From Leptodactylus fallax (Eukaryota > Chordata > Amphibia > Anura > Leptodactylidae), in contig CAMRHE010000197.1 in assembly GCA_947044405.1 (NCBI GenBank), positions 930,001-994,000 of the forward strand: a stretch of DNA of 64,000 bases, read 5' to 3'. The first letter of the stretch is position 1. Every line of letters starts with the position of its first letter. Below are positions 54,899 to 64,000 of the stretch, one piece after another. The translations under genes were made by a program, and so were the position numbers. A model generated the notes under the pieces. That model saw only the letters and a list, made by a program, of their open reading frames with translations. It searched no databases and was not told where the DNA came from.

Positions 54899-55302
54899 CA
54901 GCCCCAAATTGAATTTTCATACTGTTGACCTATCCACAGAATAGATCATCAATATGTGATCTGTCTGGATCCGACACCTGAATCCTATACAGATCATCTG
55001 TTTTAGCAGTCTATGGGTGTCTGATCATGCCAGTGGACTTATCGTGAGTGCAGCTCCACTTTAATTCATGTAATAGAAGCAGCGCAGCAGCCCCGTCCAC
55101 TGCATAGTGGTGGTTTCGTTGAACTGCAGCACCTCTGAATCAGAGCTACAATACACTAATTGCCCGTCCACTAGCAGCTCCCAGAACCCAGAGGCAGCGA
55201 GAACAGATGTGTGCGGTCCAGGAGTCAGACCCTGAGAGATGGCATACTGATGACCTATTCTGTGAATAGGTCATCAGCATGAAAATTTCGATTTGGAGCT
55301 GG
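54899..55302. mobile_element. MITE-like inverted-repeat element
   Basis: CAGCCCCAAATTGAATTTTC at the left matches inverted at the right (GAAAATTTCGATTTGGAGCTG). The similarity continues for about 50 bases (GACCTATCCACAGAATAG / CTATTCTGTGAATAGGTC). No coding; exact borders uncertain. Confidence 0.6.
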
Positions 55303-55816
55303 AAAACCCCTTTAAGGGGAACTCAAGTGAAAGGAAACTTCCCATATGCTTATTTCTTAGTTGTTTTGTTTATTTGAAAGTGGCCAAGTCATGTTTGAGC
55401 TGCTTCCAATAACAGCGGATACATTCAGAGGGTGACACTCTCTTTAATCAGAAGTGTTAGTATTGTCATTTATCATGTAAATCAAGGTGGGAGTTGGGAC
55501 TCAAGAAATTACAAACTTTCCGAATTCAATATATTTACATATAAAATATTGTTAGGGTAGGTTCGCATTACTGTTATTATTGCCCATTGTTCTCATACAT
55601 CATAGGATATGAATATGACTGATTCATATGGAGCACTCTTTGTCTGGTGTCCAATTACATTCACTCCCATGTTAAATAAAAAAAAACATGATGGAATCCA
55701 CCTCAGTAACTGCCTGTATCAAATTGAAAACCTCATGATCCAATGGGATAAAAGCTTGTATCAAGAAATAGAAGACTACGTTTGTATTTTATTTTATTTT
55801 TTTTTTTCACTCACAG
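55303..55816 (+). other. Putative RIGI intron 1 end
   Basis: Non-coding. It ends in a strong pyrimidine tract and acceptor (TTTTTTTCACTCACAG) at 55816. Confidence 0.5.
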
Positions 55817-55944
55817 GTATTTAAAGGTGTGAGGAAAAATGGGGGCCAATGTAAAAGAGAGTCTGAAAATCTTCAGTGAATACATCGTAGTTATCCTTCG
55901 TCCATCATATGTGCTGAGAAGCATGAGCCCCTGGATGTCAGAAA
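55817..55944 (+). other. RIGI: RIGI exon with start codon
   Basis: Bounded by acceptor TTTCACTCACAG| and donor AGAAA|GTAAGA. It contains about 22 untranslated bases and the first 35 codons. The exon ends in phase 1. Confidence 0.68.
55839..55944 (+). CDS. RIGI: RIG-I-like receptor, first coding exon (start of CARD1)
   Basis: RIG-I is the cytosolic sensor of 5'-triphosphate double-stranded RNA; its two CARDs signal through MAVS to induce interferon. The exon reads MGANVKESLKIFSEYIVVIL then RPSYVLRSMSPWMSE. It lines up without gaps with the start of vertebrate RIG-I CARD1 at SL..F..YI...L.P.Y.L..M.PW..E. The start codon has A at -3 and G at +4. It resembles MDA5 and other CARD proteins less. 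The next exon, completing CARD1, was not found before 64000, so intron 2 would be over 8 kb. The call rests on 35 residues. Confidence 0.7.
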
Positions 55945-57632
55945 GTAAGATTCTTACTCTTTTTAAACTTTTTACAGTTTCTTTAAATGGAGTGTGTCAC
56001 CAGCAATACAGGCTAGGTCAGGTATAGATTGGTCAGGCTCATCTGAATATAACGCTTTTTTCCCAATGAAAATTGATGAGATATTAATTTATTTCATAAT
56101 ATGCAAATGAGCAATGTGGAGCACCAAGGGCCGTTCCATTGCTCCAAACTGCTATGCCCCATATTGCTCTAATATGCCGACACAAACGTTAGAACACAGG
56201 GCCAGGTAAGATTTCAGCATAGCTCCCTGGTCCTGTCACTCAAGAAAGGAGAGAGGAAGGAGAGCAAGTTTCAGGCGTAGCAGTTTGGAGCAATAAATGA
56301 AGAGAAAATGAGGGAAGGGGAGGGTCACCTCAAACAGCTATATCTCAGGCACTTTAAAATGTACAAACTTGTTTCTGGTGTCTTAAGGAAGAGTTCTATC
56401 CATATTATTTCCAGAAGTATCATTATTTGAAAATACAGTGGGGATTGAGATTGGGATATTTATATGCAGCTGCTCTCAGTCTGAGCTGTGTTTTCAACTA
56501 ATGATATCTCTGAAAATAATACAGGTAGAACTGCAAATTTAGTATCATATGATGAGATTCACCTCTATCATACAACAGTTTTATACATTATACATTTTAT
56601 AATGTGTAATAAAATTTTATATGCAGATTGGCTTTGTTCTATTCGGCGCTTCTGCCTGAACTAAGAGACTGCAGAAGTGCCGAAGAGAACAGAGCCGGTC
56701 CAGAGCACAGGGAAGGTGAATAACATTATTTTTTTATGTTTATCACCTCTTTTGGCCCTCCACTTATTATACTCTGGGGTCTGAAGAGACTCCACAGTAT
56801 AATAATAGCTAGTGAGTGGCGAAAATTGGAATATTATAAAAGTTGGAATATTATACTGTGTGGAGGGGCCACTATGGGACATAATACCGTGTGCAGGGGC
56901 TGCTAAAGAGACATAGTACCATGTGCAGGGGCCGCTATGGGACATTATTCTGTATAACGGCGTGTTTTTGCACAAAAAAACGCAGGCATTTTTTTTGTGT
57001 GCAAAAACGCACCATGTGAACACAGTTTTACATCGAAGTAAAAGTTCCAGTGGCCTAAGAATATAGCTGCCTCCAGAAACATAGTATGTTTCCACCATAA
57101 GGCTGCTGCCATACGGAGGTCCTGGACACATACATTTACCACTAATTGTGGGATGCACATGTACTTTAATTGCTTCTAATGGAAAAGTACAGGAGTGTCC
57201 CAGGAAATGGCAGTAAACACATGCGTCCTGAAGCATCTTGTGGCAGCACTTCTGTGTTATGGTTTGTGGTATATGACTTTAGTATAGTGGTCATCAGACT
57301 TACAATTATTGACCAACACTCTGAGTACCTCATCTTTGATCTTTTAATTTAAATCAGCACGTCGAACAAAAAAGGTTGCCTACCCCTGGTTTAGAAAATA
57401 CTTTAGATTTTGTATGTAGAATCAGACATGCTCTGTATTTTAACCCAAATATATTTGCCTACTTTTTCTCCTACACAACCACTCCCAAATTCAAAACACC
57501 AACAGAAACAACAATGGATTCAGTTCTCTAGTTAAAATTCACAATAAATACTTTTATTTAAATTTTATACAACAATTCATCAATGCATCCCAGTAAAAAC
57601 ACAGGATAAAAATCCCTACAGAAATAAAGTAA
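55945..57632 (+). other. Putative RIGI intron 2, non-coding
   Basis: No second CARD exon seen. 56845-56955 has TATTATACTGTGTGGAGGGG-type tandem units related to those at 49540-49700. Confidence 0.45.
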
Positions 57633-57636
57633 GTTG

Positions 57637-58016
57637 TGTGAGAGTGTGAACCCAGAGGGTGCTAAAGAGCGACCCAGGGCCAGGCCTGAAAAGGTCCTCA
57701 GCCACACCTATGGATGGGGGTACCAACTCCAGACGGAGTGTCTGCAGAAGGAGAGAGTGTTGTGGAGACCTGCAGGGAGATGGGGAACCAGTCGGAGACG
57801 GGCGGGCGGTCTGTCCCAAGAGGACTGGGGTCTTGAAAAGATTAACTGAGCCAGGCTGTTTGTTATTTTTTGTTCCATTCGTAAGCTGAAATAAAAGCCA
57901 TTTTACTTTGGATTAGCACTGTCTGAATGCTGTTTCTCCGGCACCCAGTACCGCCTACACCGCTGTTGAGCCCAGGAGGCTGCCACTTGTGAGGCTAAAC
58001 CCCCCAAATTGCAACA
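57637..58016 (+). mobile_element. Solo LTR, same family as the gene-carrying element
   Basis: TGTGAGAGTGTGAACCC...ATTGCAACA, flanked by GTTG on both sides (57633-57636 and 58017-58020). It contains AATAAA near 57890 and a GGCACCCAGTACCGCC segment. Comparison with 9811-10245 shows the same start, middle and end, with about 55 bases fewer. It fixes the LTR borders of that family. Confidence 0.82.
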
Positions 58017-59242
58017 GTTGTCATGTCTATTATACTTGCAAAATTTCTTAATGATGCACAATTATCTCACACACATTGCTAGTTATATCACAATGCCAAA
58101 TATATCCCTCTAGTAATATTACCATGGAAGAAATCACCACTAGATCTTATGCTACTATAACATCTTTAGAAAATGCATTTGAACTATATAAATAATTACT
58201 ATAGGAGAACTTAATGAAAGGTGTAGCCACAGAGGTTTTTATCTCATGTAGTCTTCCCCACGCATGTTTTGTGTGTTACGTCGTCAGGAGGCAGGTACCT
58301 GATAATAGAGGAGCAAGGGAAAGAATAAAGAAATGCAGAATTTCACGGAAGGGAGCCAAAATTTGTTAATAAATAATGACAAATACTGCCAGGAAATCAG
58401 AAGTTGTTCAAAAGTATAGTTACAGTTGACAAAATACTTTAGACTTTGTATGTAGAACCAGACATGTTCTGTATTTTACTTGCTTCTTAGTAAAAGTAGT
58501 TAAAGGGGGTTTTCCCATCTCCCTGTTTCAGCAGTTTTGCCTACTGTCTCCTCTTCTCATTTCCTGTATCCCCCCCTCCTCCCAGTTTGCTGAACAGGAC
58601 ACCATGAAGTATCGCAATACTTATGACTACCAGAAATCTAATATAAATGCAGATCAAATAGTATGCACATGCTTCTAGAGAAGGGACTCAGTGTTATCTG
58701 TGTGTTTACATAGAGAGATAACAGACAGGGCTTTATCAGCAAACTGCAATTAGCTGAGAGATTACTTATTATGATTACTAGAAATATAATATAAATGCAG
58801 ATCAAATAATATGCTCAGTAAATGCATATTACATTACACAGGTTTCTATAGACCAGGCTTCTACAGAGAATGGACTCAGCGTTATCTTTGTGTTTACACA
58901 GAGAGATAGCAGACAGGGCTTTTTGATTTACATAGAGAGATAGCAGACCGGGCTCCTGGAGCCTTTATCAGCAAACTGCAATTAGCTGACCTGATTGTCT
59001 TGCCAGCAGAGCTGTGAATAATAGTCAGAGAACTCAGTCCTCCAGAGAGCAGTTACTCACTCCATCTGCCCTGCTTATCAGATCTAGGTCCTGATCCATT
59101 GAGAGGCAAAATCTAACATAGCAGGCAAACAAAGCAGCACTGCTAAAGAAATGTATTTAGCTAAACTCTTGAATTTATATTCAAGCTAGCAGTATAGATA
59201 GGACCCTTGTGATGGGAATACACCTTTAATAAAATTGTCACA
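58017..59242. other. Non-coding with a local duplication
   Basis: 58251-58290 (minus) holds a second CTGACGA...CAAAAC relic like that at 23451. A block of about 150-180 bases (AATATAAATGCAGATCAAAT, TTTACATAGAGAGATA, AGCAAACTGCAATTAGCTGA) is repeated in tandem between about 58625 and 58990. Confidence 0.55.
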
Positions 59243-59462
59243 TACAGACCGTCCTAGCATGTGATGTGGGGGTGGCTGTTAGGGATCAATTCACTCCACT
59301 CCTTCAATCTTACACTCACCCTTCACACAGGCTGCAAATTGTGAGTAAATTGCATCCCAACACAGTTCAAGAAGCCCAAATTCACGCTGCCGCCTCTACT
59401 GACTTGCCAGACCCAGCAGAAACCTCATTCTCATATGCATGCATCTCTCCAACAGTCAGACG
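59243..59462 (+). repeat. Interspersed repeat of unknown class, copy 2
   Basis: Inverted match to 33955-34185, including beyond both ends of the CACCCTTCACA core. Not coding. Confidence 0.6.
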
Positions 59463-59865
59463 CAAACACGCTTGCTTTCAGCTGCTGATCCCTGATTAGC
59501 TAGAGATGCTTCTTGATCAATACTTCTGTTATTTTTGTATGTAAATCCTGAGATAATGGAAATTTAGAAACAAGCCTGGAACACGCTGCTAGACTAAGCT
59601 AAAAATCAGGAAGTGAAGGGGACAGGAGACAGGAGGACCGCTGCAATCCTGAGATGGGAAAACTGCTTTAACCCCTTAGCACACCATTTACACTGTTAGA
59701 GCATGGCCTTGATCTATCAAACTGTCAAGCACCCCTGTCATCCTCATCTGCAGCGTTATTGCCTGATCAGCACCACCACCATTCTCAGAATCACCCACAG
59801 GATCACCCCTTTTGTCCGTATCAGCAGCACCATCCTCCTGATCATCAGCATCCCTATTGTCTTCA

Positions 59866-60010
59866 TTGCTGCACCAAAAGTTTTATTCCTAATTGCCACA
59901 AATACATTATAGCATTTAATGTTTGCGGCAAAAGTTTTATTCCTATTTGGTGAACATGCATTATACCACTGTATTGTTTCGCCAAAAGTTTTATTCTAAA
60001 TTGGCGCATA
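59866..60010 (+). repeat. Subterminal tandem units in piggyBac remnant
   Basis: Three units of about 55-60 bases share CAAAAGTTTTATTCC(T/A)A. A diverged fourth unit lies near 60938, on the other side of the transposase remnant. Confidence 0.65.
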
Positions 60011-60041
60011 TATACCAAAAATGTCCTAGAGGTCATATACA

Positions 60042-60880
60042 TTGGTGGAGGCATACGCCATCATTGATTCCGAATCAGTGTCTGAAAGTAAGGATAACAC
60101 ATCTTTCGTCCTGTCATTATCATTCTCATCATCTAGTGACTCTGAGATGGCCTCTGTATTTGCTGAACCCGAATGGGTTTCCCTTGAGGCATATTTCCCC
60201 TCCAAATTACTGAATTCACTGGGAATTCAGGGATGGAATTTATCCCTGCTCAACTTCAGAAATCATTTTTTTTTATTTTTAAACTTTTTTTTTTTTTTAT
60301 GGATTACTGGGTTGATTTAATGGTCACACAGACCAATATTTATGCCCAACAATTTATTACCAGTAACCCTGACTCCTTGTATTCCAGACCCAAAAATAGG
60401 ACCCCCGTGAATTGATTAGAAATGAATTTCTGGGGCCTTATCTTAGCCATGGGCTTGGTCAAAAAACCAATAATATGGGATTATTGGAGCACAGGCATTT
60501 TATAATTCTCCTTGTTCCAATTGGCTATGACCAGGCCAAGGTCCAGGATCATTTTAAAATTTCTGCATTTCTTGGATAATTTTCTTCGTTCCCCACAAGA
60601 TCACTCCCAGTAAGATAGGTTATATAAAATTAGGCCTGTAGTAACTCACTCTAACTCCAGATTTTCCCAACTCTACCCCTTCTAAATTTATTTTAGTGGC
60701 TGAATCCCTTGTTCACTTTAAGGGGAGATTACAATTCTGCCAATATCTGCCCAATAAGCAAGCAAGGTATAGCATGAAACTGTACAAGGTCTGTGATAGC
60801 TCCTCTGGTTACACCCACTAATTTAGAATTTATGAAGATAGCCACTAAGAGCCCCCAAAATGTCCCCACTCCCTGGGAAT
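60042..60880 (+). pseudogene. piggyBac transposase remnant
   Basis: An acidic N-terminus (AYAIIDSESVSESKD, SSSSDSE) is followed in shifting frames by piggyBac landmarks. These are TNIYAQQFITSNP, LILAMGLVKKP, DYWST, RIILKFLHFLDN, LYKIRPVV, then AESLVHFKGRLQF.QYLPNK.ARY and LYKVCDSSSGYT. Numerous stops. Several hundred C-terminal residues are absent. It cannot function. Confidence 0.72.
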
Positions 60881-60990
60881 TGCTCAGTACTTTGTGTTCT
60901 CTGAATTATTGCACACCAAGTTATGTCACTTAATTGTTGCGCCACACGTTTTACTCCAAATTTGTGCACACAGAATTATACTGCTTGATC

Positions 60991-61175
60991 ATGGCCCCAA
61001 TTCCCCATTTTTCTATTACAATTTGAAAAAGCAGTTTTTATGCAGCCTTTTTTTTGCAATGTGTGAATGAGATTAATAAAATCTCATTCACTTTGCTGAC
61101 ACTATAAAACAGCGTTTTGTTTTGTTTTTTGCTGCATTTCCACAGCAGTCAAAAACTCAGTTTCTGCAACATGGG
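60991..61175. other. Unassigned AT-rich spacer
   Basis: Contains GAGATTAATAAAATCTCATTC, a short perfect palindrome. No coding. Confidence 0.45.
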
Positions 61176-61574
61176 TGTAACATCTTTGCCTGTTTGAGCC
61201 TCTGCGCCACCCGTTCGCTCGCACTCTTCGGTGCAGGAGGTGTGTTCAGTTGTGATCCTTTTCACTTGTTGCTGTAGCACAGCTGGGGATTCGTTGCTGT
61301 GTGTTAGTCCAGCCAGTACTTTACTTCCTTTGGTTACTAATGGAGTTAATTTAGTAGCTTGATTGACATTCCTCCCAGCCAATCAAGTGTAGGGAGGATT
61401 CCTTTAACCACTTCAGTACCGCCCATAGACTATATATGTCCAGAAGGAATTCAGCAACTGCACAAAATCATGCAGCTGCTGAAACGGGGAGCCGGCTGTA
61501 ACTTCAGCCGGAGCTCCCAGAGAGAAGGCAGGGAAGGTTTATTACCTTCCCTGCCTTTCCGATCGCTGTGTATA

Positions 61575-63142
61575 CAGTCATGGCCAAAAGTTTTGAGAAT
61601 GACACAAATATTATATTTTCACATGATCTGCTGCCCTCTGGTTTTTATGTGTGTTTGTCAGATGTTTTTATCACATACAGAAATAGAATTGCATTCATAT
61701 TATGAGTAACAGAAGCTTATATTGACAGTTAGAATGAGTTAATGCAGCAAGTCAATATTTGCAGTGTTGACCCTTCTTCTTCAGGACCTCTGCAATTCTC
61801 CCTGGCATGCTCTCAATCAACTTCTGGACCAAATCCTGACTGATAGCAGTCCATTCTTGCAGAATCAATGCTTTAATTTTGTCTGAATTTGTTGGTTTTT
61901 GTTTGTCCACCCGTCTCTTGATGATTGACCACAAGTTCTCAATGGGATTAAGATCTGGGGAGTTTCCAGGCCATGGACCCAAAATCTCTATCTTTTGTTC
62001 CCTGAGCCATTTAGTTATCACCTTTGCTTTATGGCAAGGTGCTCCATCATGCTGGAAAAGGCATTGTTGAGCGCCAAACTGCTCTTGGGACGGTTGGGAG
62101 AAGTTGCACTTGGAGGACATTCTGGTACCATTCTTTATTCATGGCTGTGTTTTTAGGCAAGACTGTGAGAGAGCCGATTCCCTTGGCTGAGAAGCAACCC
62201 CACACATGAATGGTTTCAGGATGCTTTACAGTTGGCATGAGACAAGACTGGTGGTAGCGCTCACCTCTTCTTCTCCGAATAAGCTGTTTTCCAGATGTTC
62301 CAAACAATCGAAAAGGGGATTCATCAGAGAAAATGACTTTACCCCAGTCCTCAGCAGTCCACTCCCTGTACCTTTTGCAGAATATCAGTCTGTCCCTGAT
62401 GTTTTTTCTGGAGAGAAGTGGCTTCTTTGCTGCCCTCCTTGAGACCAGGCCTTGCTCCAAGAGTCTCTGCCTCACAGTGCGTGCAGATGCACTCACACCT
62501 GCCTGCTGCCATTCCTCAGCAAGCTCTGCACTGCTGGTAGCCCGATCCCGCAGCTGAAACACTTTTAAGAGACGGTCCTGCCGCTTGCTGGTCTTTCTTG
62601 GGCGCCCTGGAGCCTTTTTGGCACCAATGGAACCTCTCTCCTTGAAGTTCTTGATGATGCGATAGATTTTTGACTGAGGTGCAATCTTTCTAGCTGCAAT
62701 ACTCTTCCCAGTTAGGCCATTTTTGTGCAGTGCAATGATGACTGCACGTGTTTCTTTAGAGATAACCATGGTTAACAGAAAAGAAACAATGATGGCAAGC
62801 ACCAGCCTCCTTTTAAAGTGTCCAGTGGTGTCATTCTTACTTAATCATGACAGATTGATCTCCAGCCCTGTCCTCATCAACACCCACACCTGTGTTAATG
62901 GAGCAATCACTGAAACGATGTTAGGTGGTCCTTTTAAGGCAGGGCTGCAATGATGTTGAAATGTGTTTTGGGGGATAAAGTTCATTTTCTAGGCAAATAT
63001 TGACTTTGCAAGTAATTGCTGTTAAGCTGATCACTCTTTATAACATTCTGGAGTATATGCAAATTGCCATTAGAAAAACTGAAGCAGTAGACTTTGTAAA
63101 AATTAATATTTGTATCATTCTCAAAACTTTTGGCCATGACTG
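61575..63142 (-). mobile_element. Tc1/mariner element, family D, copy 2
   Basis: 1568 bases between TA sites, ends CAGTCATGGCCAAAAGTTTT, one base longer than copy 1 (30971-32537) and nearly identical. Inserted at TA in the GCTGTGTATACAGCGC block of the TTAA element. Confidence 0.93.
61752..62769 (-). pseudogene. Tc1/mariner transposase, family D, single frameshift
   Basis: Same protein as 31344-32360. An extra C near 62092 (ACCGTCCCAAGAG against ACCGTCCAAGAG) shifts the frame between the first and second catalytic Asp. Both halves are otherwise open. Very recent loss of function. Confidence 0.9.
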
Positions 63143-64000
63143 TACAGCGCTCAATGAGCGCTGTATACAGTGCTATGGGCGCCACCATCTTGCGGCTCCC
63201 CTCTGACCCAGTGGTCATGTGATCCGCCGGGATCAGCGTCTGTTAGAGCTGCTGGGTCCTACAGGACCCAGATCGCTCTATAGTTATGTGAAAGCAACAT
63301 GCAGGAGGCTGTATTCCTCCTGCAACTGGGGCTAAATGGACCAGCCCCAGTTACAGGGGAAATCAGCCTCCCCAAAAAGAAAAAAAAAAATCATCAGATG
63401 TACACAATGTAAAAAAAATAAATAAATAAATAAATAAAAAAGTATACAAAAGTAAAAAAAAATGTAAATAAAATAATTAAAAAAATAAATAAAATAATAC
63501 GCCAATAAAACGCCCTTATTACAGGTTATAGCCCTACCCCTGACACCATAAAAAATAAAAATTACCATAACGGAGAGGAAAAACTGTTTTATAAAGTTTT
63601 TTTAGTAGCACTTTGTATTAAATAAAAAAGAAAAAAAAATTAAAAGTGAAAAACAGACCCGTTTTCCCTTCTCTTTTGTTTATATTTTCCTGGATATAAA
63701 AAAAAATTAACACATGCAAAAATAAAAACATAAAAATAAAGATCCTATGTGTCACCAAAAAAAGACACAGAAATTAGTGGAATGACGCAAATGATAAAAA
63801 TATTATAGCCCTCCAAATCTGCACATACAAAAAAAACGTAAAATGTGCCTGGTATGGAAGTGGTTAAATACCTTTCCAGCCTACTCCCTAATGCTTGCCT
63901 TTTCTGTGCATGCTGGCTCTATACTGTTGCTGTTTATATACATTTCTGACTTTGGCTTCGACTGGTTCCGACCCCTTGGCCAGCTCACCTCCCGTTTGTT

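Larger units (their letters stand above)
59672..60990 (+). mobile_element. piggyBac transposon remnant
   Basis: The left end is TTAA (59668-59671) followed by CCCCTTAGC, a piggyBac-type terminus. Transposase remnants follow at 60042-60880. The right end was not found. The approximate end at 60990 is where similarity to the subterminal repeat unit (TTGCGCCACACGTTTTACTCC, 60938) stops. Confidence 0.65.
61408..63863 (-). mobile_element. TTAA-flanked element, copy 2, interrupted by a Tc1
   Basis: TTAA at 61404-61407 and 63864-63867; ends CCACTTCAGTACC and GGTATGGAAGTGG. It is an inverted copy of 27483-28461, including the CGCTGTATACAGTGC block. A Tc1 sits at 61575-63142 inside it. Without that insert its length would be about 890 bases. 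Confidence 0.8.
61176..64000 (+). mobile_element. Gypsy-like LTR, split by nested elements, runs off window
   Basis: TGTAACATCTTTGCCTG... matches the solo LTR at 29344. The match breaks at 61403, where a TTAA element is inserted, and resumes at 63868 (AATACCTTTCCAGCCTACTC) to the window end. The 3' border is not in the window. Confidence 0.65.

Noticed and set aside
56661..57236. 191-codon minus-strand frame
   Set aside because: Contains the tandem ATTATACTGTG-type repeats read as protein; the repeated HGIMSHSGP pattern is a repeat artefact.
1..64000. tRNA, rRNA or known ncRNA genes
   Set aside because: None recognised by eye on either strand; a covariance-model scan would be needed to exclude short or divergent ones.
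55945..64000. Second RIGI CARD exon
   Set aside because: I looked for a frame resembling the rest of CARD1 (acidic helix, GW..FL pattern) flanked by splice sites and found none; intron 2 probably extends beyond the window.

Overview
The window is eukaryotic, almost certainly from an amphibian (frog) genome. There are no bacterial-style operons. It is about three-quarters transposable elements of the mix typical of anurans: Ty3/gypsy, DIRS tyrosine-recombinase elements, L1/Tx1-type LINEs, Kolobok (THAP transposase), piggyBac, many Tc1/mariner elements, MITEs and an endogenous-retrovirus remnant. The one host gene I can recognise is the 5' end of RIGI (DDX58, the RIG-I RNA sensor) on the + strand. 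It shows as a likely interferon-responsive promoter with a non-coding first exon near 50.13-50.29 kb, and a first coding exon (start of CARD1) at 55.82-55.94 kb. The rest of that gene lies beyond the window.

Layout. 1-8216: a young Ty3/gypsy element (5' LTR cut by the window edge, gag, an apparent programmed -1 frameshift signal, an intact pol, 3' LTR). It sits inside 8217-10245, the 3' part of a second LTR retroelement. The body of that element consists of pieces of two cellular mRNAs, a HIP1/HIP1R-like coiled coil and an hnRNP U-like SPRY domain, followed by a polypurine tract and an LTR. That element in turn sits in the C-terminal coding end of a Kolobok transposon (10246 to about 21.7 kb, - strand). 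The Kolobok was also hit by a 5'-truncated LINE (11701-15863, itself carrying an ERV 3' end at 12598-14090) and by a nearly complete DIRS element (16104-21301). The Kolobok reading resumes across the LINE and DIRS insertion points when they are skipped.

21.8-36.3 kb is a string of Tc1/mariner elements (21857, 23830, 25166, 30971, 34704) separated by a TTAA-flanked element (27483), a CATGCC-rich repeat with a solo gypsy LTR (28955-30290) and AT-rich sequence. 36.4-44.0 kb holds a full-length but dead L1/Tx1 LINE with 16-bp target duplications, then a truncated LINE of another family with 15-bp duplications. 44.5-48.9 kb is a second, decayed DIRS copy.

50.1-56 kb is the RIGI 5' region. Its putative first intron carries a hairpin MITE, an intact Tc1 transposon, a deletion-derivative Tc1 and another MITE. 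57.6-64 kb holds a solo LTR of the same family as the gene-carrying retroelement, a dead piggyBac, and a three-layer nest (gypsy LTR > TTAA element > Tc1) running off the end.

The mobile elements act independently. Intact reading frames remain for the gypsy pol, three Tc1/mariner transposases (21941-23089, 31344-32360, 52235-53257), DIRS ORF1 and the DIRS recombinase. The others carry stops, frameshifts or deletions. All coordinates and reading frames were judged by eye; no similarity search was run.
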